NCBI GenBank assembly: GCA_003222395.1
Contig: QHWB01000059.1
Coordinates: 1 to 64,000, forward strand
Direction of reading: 5' to 3'
DNA from: Acidobacteriota bacterium
Lineage (GTDB): Bacteria > Acidobacteriota > Vicinamibacteria > Vicinamibacterales > CAVVIG01
Length of the DNA stretch: 64,000 nucleotides
This document shows positions 16,139 through 24,339 of this stretch, in pieces. Made by a program: the position numbers and the translations under genes. The notes beneath the pieces were generated by a model that was given only the letters and a program-made list of their open reading frames with translations, did no database searches and had not been told where the DNA came from. Position 1 is the first letter of the stretch; each line of letters begins with the position of its first letter.

Positions 16139-16519
16139 TCAGATTCCCGCTGCGGCTGACGCCCGCGGCGCATCGTCCACGCCGAGCACGACGAGCGCGA
16201 CGGGTCCGGCGTCCGGTGCGCCGCTGTATGCGTACTCGACGTTGACGTTCGCGTCGGCGACGAGGCGCAGCGCCGGCGCGAGCGCGCCGGGCGCGTTCGG
16301 CACGCTCGTCACGATGACGTCGCGCTCGGTCACCTGATGATGATGGTCGCGCAGCGTGGCCGCGCCGTGGACGTGGTTGTCGACGACCATACGCAGCTGG
16401 CCGCTCGACTCGAGCATCATCGCGACGATGTTCACGCGTTCATTGGAAAGAAGGCGGCAGACGCCCGCCAGCGCGCCCGGACTGTTGGGCAAGCGCAAGG
16501 AGAGCTCGGTGCGAAGCAT
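16139..16519 (-). CDS. Tandem ACT-domain protein
   Basis: A 126-aa protein made of two ACT-type regulatory modules, the first opening LRLPNSPGALAGVCRLLS and the second VPNAPGALAPALRLVAD. The PxxPGxL loops are where ACT domains bind amino-acid ligands. There is no attached enzyme, so it is a free-standing sensor. ATG 16519 was chosen because the upstream reading frame runs into CACAGAG-type repeat DNA. It heads an operon with the 64-aa protein and the GT-C-like membrane protein. Confidence 0.82.
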   Translation of the reverse strand: MLRTELSLRLPNSPGALAGVCRLLSNERVNIVAMMLESSGQLRMVVDNHVHGAATLRDHHHQVTERDVIVTSVPNAPGALAPALRLVADANVNVEYAYSGAPDAGPVALVVLGVDDAPRASAAAGI

Positions 16520-16545
16520 GGCGGGAGAGAGTATCAGAGATCGAC

Positions 16546-16642
16546 CGCCGGCAGACACGGAGCAGACAGAGGACACAGAGACGATCAGCCACAAAGACAC
16601 AGAGATTCTTTTGTTCAAAGAAAAGCTCTGCGTCCCAGTGGC
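16546..16642. repeat. CACAGAG-family repeat upstream of the ACT gene
   Basis: The region contains ACAGAGGACACAGAGACGATCAG and an imperfect inverted pair, 16588-16604 with 16626-16642 (13 of 17 pairs). Read on the minus strand it gives the deceptive peptide SVSLWLIVSVSSVCSV, which is also what the arm at 34435-34460 encodes in the dsbD signal peptide. Confidence 0.65.
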
Positions 16643-16680
16643 TAATTTGTGTCGGCGTCTCCCGCCGCTCGGTGTCTCCA

Positions 16681-16755
16681 AAAAACAAAAACCCCGCGGG
16701 AACTCGATCATTAGACCGTTGTGGCATGACGGTCCGCAGTGAATTCCCGCGGGGT
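16681..16755 (-). terminator. Rho-independent terminator of the OmpA gene
   Basis: Arms ACCCCGCGGGAA (16691-16702) and its exact complement (16744-16755) enclose a loop that itself contains a GACCGT/ACGGTC stem. On the minus strand the structure is followed by TTTTGTTTTT (16690-16681). It lies 31 nt past the stop of the OmpA-family gene. Confidence 0.85.
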
Positions 16756-16785
16756 GCGGGGCAGCTGGGTCGCAGCTGGCGTGTG

Positions 16786-17472
16786 TTACGCGAGAATCTT
16801 GATGACCACGCGGCGGTTCTGCGCGCGGCCCTCCTTCGTCTTGTTCGGCGCGACCGGCTTCTCCTCGCCGTAGCTGATCACGTTCATCTTGTGCAGCGGG
16901 ATCTGATACTGCTCGTAGAGATACCGCTCGACGGCCTGCGCGCGCTCCAGACCGATCTTCTCGTTGACCACCTTGTCGCCGACGTTGTCGGTGTGCCCTT
17001 CGATCTCGATCCAGACGTTCTTCGGATCCTGTTTGAGCTGCGAGACCACCTCATCGATCTTCTGCTTGGCCTCGTCAGGCAGCGCGGTCTTGCCGAACTT
17101 GAAGTTGCCCGAGTCCTCGCTCAGAACGACCTCGTACACGAGCCGGCGGTTCGTCTTGTCGAGATCGTCGAACTTCTCGGTGAACTTGGTGTCAACAGCG
17201 GTTGCGGCGCTGCGCGCCTGCACGGCCGCTTCATTCGCTTGCTGAGCGGATTGCCCCGCCGCCTGCGCCTTCTGATCGACTTCGCTGATGCGTCCCTCGT
17301 TTCGGCGCGTGCGCTCCTGCGTCTCTTCCACCGAGCGCCCGAGCGAATCGACCTTGTCGTTCACCTCGCCGACGCTGGTACGGACGAATTTCTTGGAAGC
17401 GCACGCCGTCGAACCGCCGACGGCGAGCACCGCGATGGGAAGAGCTATGAAGAAATTCCGAAACATGTCCAT
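16786..17472 (-). CDS. OmpA-family lipoprotein with coiled coil
   Basis: A 228-aa envelope protein. The N-terminal hydrophobic segment ends in a lipobox-like STAC, so it is probably a lipoprotein. Residues about 35-115 are a coiled coil rich in Glu, Gln and Ala. The C-terminal OmpA domain contains EIEGHTDNVGD and the NEKIGLERAQAVERYL and GRAQNRRVVI segments that bind peptidoglycan. It should tether the outer membrane to the cell wall. The gene is 22 nt downstream of the VWFA gene and ends in a strong terminator. Confidence 0.92.
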   Translation of the reverse strand: MDMFRNFFIALPIAVLAVGGSTACASKKFVRTSVGEVNDKVDSLGRSVEETQERTRRNEGRISEVDQKAQAAGQSAQQANEAAVQARSAATAVDTKFTEKFDDLDKTNRRLVYEVVLSEDSGNFKFGKTALPDEAKQKIDEVVSQLKQDPKNVWIEIEGHTDNVGDKVVNEKIGLERAQAVERYLYEQYQIPLHKMNVISYGEEKPVAPNKTKEGRAQNRRVVIKILA

Positions 17473-17494
17473 CCTCCAATTTCACTGACCCGTC

Positions 17495-18436
17495 TTAACT
17501 CTCGCTGGGGCGTGATTGCCCAGCCATGTAACCGCTCCGGGCGCGTACCACCAGGTCCTTCTGCCGCGCGCGGACCACGAGCGGATGCCACCCGGGATTG
17601 CCGCTCGATTCAAACGCGATGAGGTATTGATGCCGCAACTCGTCGATGATCTGGCGCGCCGCGATGCTGCGCTGTCCCGGCGTGCTCACGGCGAAGACGT
17701 GACCGCCCGTCCAGTTCGCGAGGTCGGCCAGCGGTCCGGCCAGTGCGGACCGTTCGACCGACATCGTCGCCGTGTCGGCCGCAGGATTGTCGATCGCCGG
17801 TACGACGCCGAGAATGTACACGGGGACATCGATCTCGCTGGCGATCGCCGATACCTGTTCGGGAGTCAGGCGGCTCGCGTTGTCGTTCCCGTCCGTGAGG
17901 ACGACGACCGCGCGCCGGCGTCCCTCGCGCTCGGCGACTCGCCGGGCGGTCTCCGCGATCGCATCGTGCAGCGACGTCGCGCCGAACGGCACGACCGACG
18001 AGAGCTGTTCCGGCAGCGCCTTGAGACTCCTCGTGAATGCGCCCGACTGCTGCAACTGTGTGTCGAACGTGAAGACGCCCGCCTCGTCGCGCGCATCGAG
18101 CCAGCTGAGCACGTGCGTCGCCGCCTCGCGCGCGCTCGACAGATGCCCTTCCATGCTGCCGCTCACGTCGAACAGCAGCGCAACGCTGACGCCGCCGGTG
18201 TCGCGCCGGAAATCTGTAATCGACCGCTTCTGACCGCCGTCGAGGATCTCGAAATCGTTAGCGTTGAGGTCCTGAACGAATCGACCCTTGTGGTCGCGCA
18301 CCACCGCGGCGACTCGCACCAGATCGACACCCGCCTTGAACGTGGCGGTCGGCGGCTGCTGCCTGGCGTCGACGCCTTCGCGGCCAATGGCGAAAGCCAG
18401 TAATGTAGCGACTGCGATGAGCTTGCCCCGCGTCAT
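17495..18436 (-). CDS. Secreted VWFA-related protein (acidobacterial type)
   Basis: A 313-aa exported protein. After a signal peptide (about 1-24) comes a strand-rich VRVAAVVRDHKGRFVQDLNANDF segment and then a von Willebrand A domain with the MIDAS motif DVSGS and a VVLTDGND strand. The N-terminal LxxxDFEILDGG block is typical of the acidobacterial VWFA-related family. The metal site suggests adhesion or protein-protein contacts outside the cytoplasm; the partner is unknown. This gene is one of the main taxonomic clues in the window. Confidence 0.9.
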   Translation of the reverse strand: MTRGKLIAVATLLAFAIGREGVDARQQPPTATFKAGVDLVRVAAVVRDHKGRFVQDLNANDFEILDGGQKRSITDFRRDTGGVSVALLFDVSGSMEGHLSSAREAATHVLSWLDARDEAGVFTFDTQLQQSGAFTRSLKALPEQLSSVVPFGATSLHDAIAETARRVAEREGRRRAVVVLTDGNDNASRLTPEQVSAIASEIDVPVYILGVVPAIDNPAADTATMSVERSALAGPLADLANWTGGHVFAVSTPGQRSIAARQIIDELRHQYLIAFESSGNPGWHPLVVRARQKDLVVRARSGYMAGQSRPSES

Positions 18437-18626
18437 CGACGGATGCTAGTCCAATTCGGTTGCCAAAGTTGTAACTTGCTGAACACAAGTGACTTCGCAC
18501 GATCAACTCGGTAATGGCTGCGCTGATTTCCGGATAAAACCGGTAAGAATTACACGATGGGTGCGACGTGATGTGTAAGAGGGTATGTAGAATTTACAAC
18601 CCATTCTCTCGCGGTAAGATCGGCCA

Positions 18627-19841
18627 GTGACGATCGCCAAAACTCACACAGCAATTCCAACGGCTTCCCGCGTTCACCGGTTCACGTATGCGATTCGACA
18701 GATCGTCGCGGAAGCCCAGCGCGTCGAGGCGACGGGAACACGCGTCCGCTACCTGAACATCGGAGATCCCGTTGCTTTCGGATTCAAGACGCCGCCGCAC
18801 CTGATCGAAACGGTCACGCGCGCGCTGCGTGACGGCTACAACAGTTACGGCCCCTCGGCCGGCATCGCCCCGGCGCGCGAAGCGGTCGCTGCGGAATACA
18901 CGCGCACTGGGTTTCCAGCGTCCGCCGACCGTGTCTTCATCACCGCCGGCACGTCTGAAGGAATCGAGCTCACGCTGAGCGCGCTGATCGACGAAGGCGG
19001 CGAAGTGCTCGTGCCGATGCCGACGTATCCGCTGTATACGGCCGTGCTCGCCAAGCTCGGCGCCAAGGCCCTGTACTACCGGCTCGATCACACGCGCGAG
19101 TGGATGCCGGATTTCGATCACCTGCGAAATCTCGTCACCGCCAACACACGCGCGCTCGTCGTCATCGACCCGAACAATCCGACTGGCGCCGTCTACTCGC
19201 GCGCCGTGCGGCTGGCGCTGCTCGAGTTCGCGGATCGCCACGGGCTGACGATTCTGGCCGACGAGGTGTACGGCGATCTCGGATTCGAAGGCTCGGTCGA
19301 ACCGCTCGGGCTTCTCGATCCCGACGCGCCGATCATTTCGTACTCGAGCCTCTCGAAGGCCTATCTCGCGCCCGGATGGCGCACCGGCTGGATGGCAATC
19401 GGCCGGTCGCCGCGGCTCGACGATGTGGTGGCCGCGGTGAAGAAGCTGGCAGATGGTCGTCTGTGCAGCACCGTGCCGATGCAGTACGCGGTCGCAGAGG
19501 CGTTGAACGGCGACCGATCGCACCAGATGACGTTCCGCGAGGCGCTGAAGGCGCGCGCGCGGCTGACCGTCGACCGGCTGCGCGCCATGCCCGGCGTCAG
19601 TTGCGTGCCGCCGAGCGCAGCGTTCTATGCGATGCCGAAGGTGACGCTGCCGCCGGGGAAAACAGACGAAGACTACGTGCTGGCGCTGCTGCGCTCGACC
19701 GGCGTGCTGTGCGTGTATGGATCCGGCTTCGGACTGCCGAAAGAAGATGGATTTCTCCGCATCGTCTTCCTGGCGCCGCTCGATGAACTGAGCGAAATCT
19801 ACGACCTCATGGCGGCGTTTACGGCACAGTACCTGCAATAG
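18627..19841 (+). CDS. Alanine-type class I aminotransferase
   Basis: A 404-aa PLP aminotransferase related to AlaA/alanine-valine transaminases. Landmarks are N184-P-T-G, D212, Y215, K244 in SLSKAYLAPG and R252. The N-terminal YLNIGDPVAFGFKTP block also fits that subgroup. GTG 18627 is the assigned start. The 190-nt gap upstream, shared with the divergent VWFA gene, is AT-richer than its surroundings and probably holds both promoters. A permease gene follows after 12 nt. Confidence 0.9.
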   Translation: MTIAKTHTAIPTASRVHRFTYAIRQIVAEAQRVEATGTRVRYLNIGDPVAFGFKTPPHLIETVTRALRDGYNSYGPSAGIAPAREAVAAEYTRTGFPASADRVFITAGTSEGIELTLSALIDEGGEVLVPMPTYPLYTAVLAKLGAKALYYRLDHTREWMPDFDHLRNLVTANTRALVVIDPNNPTGAVYSRAVRLALLEFADRHGLTILADEVYGDLGFEGSVEPLGLLDPDAPIISYSSLSKAYLAPGWRTGWMAIGRSPRLDDVVAAVKKLADGRLCSTVPMQYAVAEALNGDRSHQMTFREALKARARLTVDRLRAMPGVSCVPPSAAFYAMPKVTLPPGKTDEDYVLALLRSTGVLCVYGSGFGLPKEDGFLRIVFLAPLDELSEIYDLMAAFTAQYLQ

Positions 19842-19853
19842 CTGTTCGTAACC

Positions 19854-20903
19854 TTGTCCGACCGAGAGTTCACGCGCCGCGTCGTCAAAGCCGTCGCGAT
19901 CATCGCCGGCGCCGTCATCCTGCTCGCCGCGCTGTGGGAGGCGCGCGGGGCGCTGATGCTGATCTATGTCAGCGCGCTGATCGCGATGGGATTCTCGCCG
20001 CTCGTCCGCATCATCGAGCGGCCGCACCGCGACCGGCGCTTCGTGCCCCGCTGGCTCGCCATCCTCGCTATCTACCTCTCCATCGTCGGCGTGGTCGCGT
20101 TGATCGGGCTGCTCGTCGTGCCGCCGCTCATGGCGCAGGCGTCGTCGTTGTGGGAGCGCGCGCCGACGGAGTTCAACCGGCTTCAGACGTGGCTGATCGA
20201 GCACCACCTGCTGACGCGCCGCGTCACGCTGGAGCAGGCGGTCGAGAACGCGCCGAGCGGCACCGGCACGAACGCGGTCGGCACCGTCCTGGTCGCGATC
20301 TCCACGCTCATCGGCGGCGTATTCGGGCTCATTACGATTCTCATTCTCAGCTTCTATTTCCTGATCGAAGCCGAGGCGATGGTCGCCTACTTCGTTCGCT
20401 TCGTGCCGGTGGCGCGGCGCGGCGACGTGGCGATCGCGGCGCGCGAAGCGGTGGGTAAAGTCAGCGCATGGCTGCGCGCCCAGTTCGTTCTTGCCGGCGT
20501 GATGGGATCGTTTGCCGCCGCCGGCTTATGGCTGATGGGCGTGCCGTACTACTACGTCATCGCGTTCATCGCCGCGATCGGCGAAACGATTCCGGTGATC
20601 GGACCGATCATCGGCGGCGTCACGGCCGTCGCGGTCGCGCTCACCGTGTCGCCGAAGCTCGCGCTGACCGTCGGGATGTATTTCCTCGTGCTGCACCAGC
20701 TCGAGGCAAACATCCTCGTGCCGAAGATCATGGAGCGGCGCGTCGGCGTGAGCCCGGTTGCCGTCATCGTAGCGCTGTTGATCGGCGGGGAGCTGTACGG
20801 ACTCGTCGGCGCGATTCTCGCGATCCCCACGGCCGCAATCCTCTCGGTTATCGTCGAGGAAGCGGCCGTCAGCCACGAAGTCCGCATCCAGCGCGTCAGA
20901 TAG
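19854..20903 (+). CDS. AI-2E family transporter (PerM-like)
   Basis: A 349-aa inner-membrane protein with about eight hydrophobic segments and the family block GVPYYYVIAFIAAIGETIPVIGP near residue 225. AI-2E/UPF0118 proteins include a few linked to autoinducer or Na+ export, most without defined substrate. The start is TTG 19854; no ATG lies nearby in frame. It follows the aminotransferase by 12 nt and ends before a strong inverted repeat. Confidence 0.88.
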   Translation: MSDREFTRRVVKAVAIIAGAVILLAALWEARGALMLIYVSALIAMGFSPLVRIIERPHRDRRFVPRWLAILAIYLSIVGVVALIGLLVVPPLMAQASSLWERAPTEFNRLQTWLIEHHLLTRRVTLEQAVENAPSGTGTNAVGTVLVAISTLIGGVFGLITILILSFYFLIEAEAMVAYFVRFVPVARRGDVAIAAREAVGKVSAWLRAQFVLAGVMGSFAAAGLWLMGVPYYYVIAFIAAIGETIPVIGPIIGGVTAVAVALTVSPKLALTVGMYFLVLHQLEANILVPKIMERRVGVSPVAVIVALLIGGELYGLVGAILAIPTAAILSVIVEEAAVSHEVRIQRVR

Positions 20904-20913
20904 TGGACAGGAG

Positions 20914-20970
20914 GGGCGGGACAGGCAGGAAGGGCGTTCCGCCCATCGTGCCGTCCTGCCCGTCCTGCCC
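20914..20970. terminator. Unit-repeat hairpin between convergent genes
   Basis: Arms 20914-20933 and 20951-20970 pair at 17 of 20 positions. Each arm is made of GGACAGG/GGCAGGA-like units. It sits between the AI-2E gene and the convergent cytochrome gene, so termination in both directions is likely. Confidence 0.65.
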
Positions 20971-20971
20971 T

Positions 20972-22231
20972 TCAATGAGTCCGACCTCCGTTCTTGATCT
21001 CGACGAGCGCCACCCGGTTGACGCCACTGCACGCCAGCGCCAGGTTGCCGTCGCGCGTGACCGACACGTTGCGCACGACGCCGCCGCCTGACGGGATCGC
21101 CCACGTCTGGAATTTCTCGGTCTTCGGATCGAACCGCGCGATCGTGTTCGGCTTCACACCCGATTCGCTGTACCAGATGACGTCGTGGATCGAGGCGATC
21201 CCGTAGGGCAGCGATTGTGGCCCGCCCGGCGACGGCCATTCGCTGACCTTGCCGGACTTCGTGTCCAGCCGTCCGAGATAGCCGCGCGCGTAGTCCGCAT
21301 ACCAGATCGCGTCGTCGCTCGAAATCGCGATTCGCCGCGGCCGCGCCTCCTGGGCCGGCAGCTCGTACTCCTTGATGGCCATCGTGTCGGGGTCGACGCT
21401 GGCAATCTTGTTTGCGCCGAACTCACAGAAGAACGGCACTCCCTTCGAACTGACGACCATGCCGTACGGATTCGATCGCGGCGTCGGTGACGTCACGAGC
21501 TTCATCTCGCCGGTCTTCGGATTCAGGCGTCCGACCATGTTGGCGCCCTGCAGCGTGAACCAGAGGGTGCCTTTCTGGTCGAAGATCGGCGTGTGAGGAT
21601 CGCGCGCCGCGGGATCGTTCGTCGGGTACTCGGTCACTTCACCCGTCTTCGGATTGAGCTTGCCGACGTACGCTTTGAAATTCCCGGTGAACCAGATGTT
21701 GCCCTCTTTGTCGGCGGTCAGGCCGTGCGGGCCCGAACCGGGAGTCTTGGTCTTGAACTCTTTCATCTGACCCGTTCTCGGATCGAGGTGTCCGATGACG
21801 CTCGCGAACTGGCCCGTCCACCAGATCGTCCCGTCGGGCGTGACCAACGGATCGTGAGGTCGCGATCCCAGGCTTGGAACGATCCATTCCCTGATGTTGA
21901 CGTTCACGGGGCCGGGGATGATGACTGCCCGCGGGCGCGGCTTCTCGGGAAAATTCTTCGCGAGATAGTCGGCCACCGCGCCGACCTGATCCTGCGGCAG
22001 CGCCACCATCGTGGTGAACAGGCTGATCCACTCGTCGCGCGCGTACCCGGAATTGGTGATCAGATTCAGGCCGTGACATGAAGCGCACTGCGCCTGGACG
22101 ATCTCTCGACCCGGTCCCTCCGGCAGCGTCACGTTTCCACCGCGCCCTCGACCGCGTTCCTGTCCGAAGACCGATAGAGCCGCGAATAATGGAACGATCA
22201 GCGCCAACGCCCGGAGCACTCTCTTCGACAT
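20972..22231 (-). CDS. Cytochrome c domain fused to a Vgb-like beta-propeller
   Basis: A 419-aa exported protein. A signal peptide (1-23) precedes a c-type cytochrome domain with the haem motif CASCH (about residues 49-53). The rest consists of repeats such as GPHGLTADKEGNIWFTG and RDPHTPIFDQKGTLWFT, the pattern of virginiamycin B lyase-like seven-bladed propellers. A propeller with an attached haem suggests a periplasmic redox or lyase function rather than antibiotic resistance. Neighbours give no pathway. Confidence 0.87.
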   Translation of the reverse strand: MSKRVLRALALIVPLFAALSVFGQERGRGRGGNVTLPEGPGREIVQAQCASCHGLNLITNSGYARDEWISLFTTMVALPQDQVGAVADYLAKNFPEKPRPRAVIIPGPVNVNIREWIVPSLGSRPHDPLVTPDGTIWWTGQFASVIGHLDPRTGQMKEFKTKTPGSGPHGLTADKEGNIWFTGNFKAYVGKLNPKTGEVTEYPTNDPAARDPHTPIFDQKGTLWFTLQGANMVGRLNPKTGEMKLVTSPTPRSNPYGMVVSSKGVPFFCEFGANKIASVDPDTMAIKEYELPAQEARPRRIAISSDDAIWYADYARGYLGRLDTKSGKVSEWPSPGGPQSLPYGIASIHDVIWYSESGVKPNTIARFDPKTEKFQTWAIPSGGGVVRNVSVTRDGNLALACSGVNRVALVEIKNGGRTH

Positions 22232-22301
22232 ACAGCCTCCTCCGAGATCCCGACGGAGTGGAGCCTACAGGGCGTGACAGTAGATCAGGCGCAGCGCCGA
22301 T

Positions 22302-22328
22302 GACAAGCCGGACAAATCGGACAAGCCG
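22302..22328 (-). repeat. Three tandem 9-nt units
   Basis: GACAAGCCG, GACAAATCG and GACAAGCCG follow one another directly in the short gap between the cytochrome gene start and the CGNR gene end. Confidence 0.55.
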
Positions 22329-22334
22329 GGCACA

Positions 22335-22961
22335 TCACCCCGCCCTGAATCGGCGGACCTTGTTCCGGTTGCCGCAGACTTTCATGTCGCACCAGCGCCG
22401 CGTGCCGCTGCGCGTCGTGTCGAAGAACAGCCACGCACATCCTTTGTCGGCGCAGCGCCCGATGCGCGCGGCGCCGTCGGACGTCAGCAGCTCGATGGCG
22501 GATCGCACGATCGGCGTCAGCATCGCGTCCAGCCGGTCGTCCGAAGGCGTCTTGAGCGTCAGGCGTCCTTCTTCGACCGCGAGGTGCGCGGCGCCGAAGG
22601 TGTCGGACACGTAATCGTTCAACCGCGCGAGGAGCTGCTTCTCCGGTTTCTTCCGATCGACGACGGCCGACATCAGTGCGTAGAGCGTCTCACGCAGGTC
22701 GACGGCGCGGCGCAACGCGCGGCCGGCCGCGTCGACGTCGTCCTGCGCCCGTCGCGCCAGCTTCGACGCTTCGCCGCGCGACACCACGCCCCGCGCCCGC
22801 GCCCACGCGAGCAAATCACCGTACGTATGCAGGTGCTCTTCGGGCTCGTCGCCGCGGTTGCCGACGGTGTTCGTGAAATCGATCGCCGGGTGTCCGCCGC
22901 AGAAATCGAACCTGTACGCCGGCTCGGAACGCTCGACGGCACCCGCGGAGCGTGTAACCAT
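22335..22961 (-). CDS. ABATE/CGNR zinc-finger putative transcription regulator
   Basis: A 208-aa protein. The N-terminal ABATE-like domain carries FDFCGGHPAIDFTNTVGNR; the C-terminal zinc finger has C-x4-C, then WCDMKVCGNRNK with the family CGNR signature. The family is annotated as a putative stress-induced transcription regulator. ATG 22961 is preferred over the TTG one codon upstream. The start codon overlaps one copy of a repeated GTAACC...GGTTAC motif, which suggests autoregulation and control of the divergent exporter. Confidence 0.87.
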   Translation of the reverse strand: MVTRSAGAVERSEPAYRFDFCGGHPAIDFTNTVGNRGDEPEEHLHTYGDLLAWARARGVVSRGEASKLARRAQDDVDAAGRALRRAVDLRETLYALMSAVVDRKKPEKQLLARLNDYVSDTFGAAHLAVEEGRLTLKTPSDDRLDAMLTPIVRSAIELLTSDGAARIGRCADKGCAWLFFDTTRSGTRRWCDMKVCGNRNKVRRFRAG

Positions 22962-22983
22962 CAAAATATACTTGACAGGTTAC
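22953..22983. promoter_or_regulatory. Operator copy 1 (TGTAACC-N17-AGGTTAC)
   Basis: A 31-nt site with inverted ends TGTAACC and AGGTTAC. It covers the start codon of the CGNR gene on the minus strand and contains the plus-strand -35 box TTGACA (22972-22977). Confidence 0.7.
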
Positions 22984-23000
22984 CACCGGCGAGATGTAAC
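22972..23000 (+). promoter_or_regulatory. Promoter of the EamA gene
   Basis: TTGACA (22972-22977), a 17-nt spacer and TGTAAC (22995-23000) form a near-consensus sigma-70-type promoter. The predicted transcript starts about 22 nt before the GTG start, leaving room for the AGGAGG ribosome-binding site at 23016-23021. Both hexamers lie inside operator copies. Confidence 0.65.
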
Positions 23001-23025
23001 CTTCAAGATGCATTTAGGAGGTTAC
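22995..23025. promoter_or_regulatory. Operator copy 2 (TGTAACC-N17-AGGTTAC)
   Basis: A second 31-nt copy exactly 42 nt from the first, four helical turns. Both ends are identical to copy 1, and the middle keeps TCAA, AT and TT. It contains the plus -10 box and the Shine-Dalgarno of the exporter gene. Confidence 0.7.
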
Positions 23026-23028
23026 AGC

Positions 23029-23874
23029 GTGACGTTTTTCTCCTACGCCGCGATTTACCTCATCTGGGGCTCCACGTTCCTCGCCATCCGGCTCGCCGTC
23101 GATTCCATTCCTCCGCTCCTGATGATGGGCGTCCGATGCGTCGCCGCCGGCGCGCTGCTGCTCGCGTGGGCCGCGGCGCGCGGCGAGCGCACCGGCTGGC
23201 GCGCGTGGCGGCAGGCGATCGTGGCGGGCGCGCTGATGTTCGGCTGCGCGTACGGCGCGCTCGCGTGGGCCGAAACGCGGCTGGCGTCGGGCGTCGCCGC
23301 GCTGTTCGTCGCGACGCTGCCGTTGTGGATGACCCTCTTCGACTGCGCCCAGCGGCGCGAGACGCCCGCCGCGCGCACGGTCGTCGGCCTCGCCGTCGGC
23401 CTGGCCGGCGTCGTGCTGCTGCTCGCGCGAACCGGCGCGACGGCGTTCGCACTCATTCCCGCGGCGGTCGTCATTCTCGGTGAAGTGGCGTGGGCGGCCG
23501 GAGCCCTCTACGCCCGCCGTCTGCCGCAGACGCTCGCGCTCAACGCGGGGATGCCGCTGCTCGCGGGCGGTGTCTTTCTCATTGCCGCCTCATATGCGGC
23601 GCGGGAATTCCGTCAGTTCGATCCGCATGCCGTCTCCGTCGTCTCGGCCGCGGCGCTCGTGTATCTGATCGTCTTCGGATCCATCGTCGCGTTCTCGGCG
23701 TACGCGTGGCTGATGCAGGTGGCGCCGGCCGCCCGCGTCGGGACGCACGCCTACGTCAACCCGCTGATTGCCGTGGTGCTCGGCTGCACGATCGCGGGCG
23801 AGCCGTTCACGGCGGCGATCGTCGCAGCGTCACTCGTCATCGCCGCCGGCGTGGCGCTGGTGCTGGCGTCATGA
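23029..23874 (+). CDS. EamA/DMT-family transporter
   Basis: A 281-aa ten-helix permease built of two EamA repeats; AAIYLIWGSTFLAIRLAVD near the N-terminus is the family signature. Such proteins export metabolites or drugs. GTG 23029 is chosen because AGGAGG lies 7 nt upstream; an upstream ATG (23008) would place that site inside the gene. Transcription is divergent from the CGNR regulator through a shared operator region. The stop overlaps the DinB gene's ATG. Confidence 0.88.
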   Translation: MTFFSYAAIYLIWGSTFLAIRLAVDSIPPLLMMGVRCVAAGALLLAWAAARGERTGWRAWRQAIVAGALMFGCAYGALAWAETRLASGVAALFVATLPLWMTLFDCAQRRETPAARTVVGLAVGLAGVVLLLARTGATAFALIPAAVVILGEVAWAAGALYARRLPQTLALNAGMPLLAGGVFLIAASYAAREFRQFDPHAVSVVSAAALVYLIVFGSIVAFSAYAWLMQVAPAARVGTHAYVNPLIAVVLGCTIAGEPFTAAIVAASLVIAAGVALVLAS

Positions 23875-24329
23875 CCGCCTATCTCGACGAAGCGTTCGCC
23901 GGGCCGTCATGGCACGGGCCCGCGCTTTACACCGCGCTCCGCGGCGTGACGCCGAAACAGGCGGCGTGGCGACCGGGCCGCGGGCGCCACAGCATCTGGG
24001 AGCTCGTCGTCCACGCGGCGTACTGGAAGCACGTCGTCCGGCAGCGGTTGTCGGGCCGCCGCGCCGAGCGATTTCCGCTCAGAGGTACCAACTGGTTCGT
24101 TCGGCCATCCGGCGATCGCACCTGGCACGACGATGTGCGGTTGCTCGCGGAAGAACACGAACGGCTGCGCGAGGTGGTGAAACGCCTGCCGCCGCGGTCG
24201 ATGACGCGCATCGTCGGGCACGGCCGCGACACGGCGGCCTACACGATTCGCGGCATCGCGGCGCACGACCTCTATCACGCCGGGCAGATCCAGCTGTTGA
24301 AGCGGTTGCAGCGCGGGCGTCCCATATAA
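23871..24329 (+). CDS. DinB-family protein
   Basis: A 152-aa four-helix-bundle protein. H48, H132 and H136 (in HDLYHAGQI) are the three metal ligands of DinB/YfiT-like proteins. This family includes thiol S-transferases such as the bacillithiol and mycothiol enzymes, as well as uncharacterised members. Overlap with the EamA stop (ATGA) puts it in the exporter operon, so export of a thiol conjugate is a testable idea. Confidence 0.85.
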   Translation: MTAYLDEAFAGPSWHGPALYTALRGVTPKQAAWRPGRGRHSIWELVVHAAYWKHVVRQRLSGRRAERFPLRGTNWFVRPSGDRTWHDDVRLLAEEHERLREVVKRLPPRSMTRIVGHGRDTAAYTIRGIAAHDLYHAGQIQLLKRLQRGRPI

Positions 24330-24339
24330 TCCGCGCGAC

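Noticed and set aside
16520-16711. Extended N-terminus of the ACT protein
   Set aside because: It would be translated from CACAGAG-type repeat DNA; the ACT motif begins right after ATG 16519.
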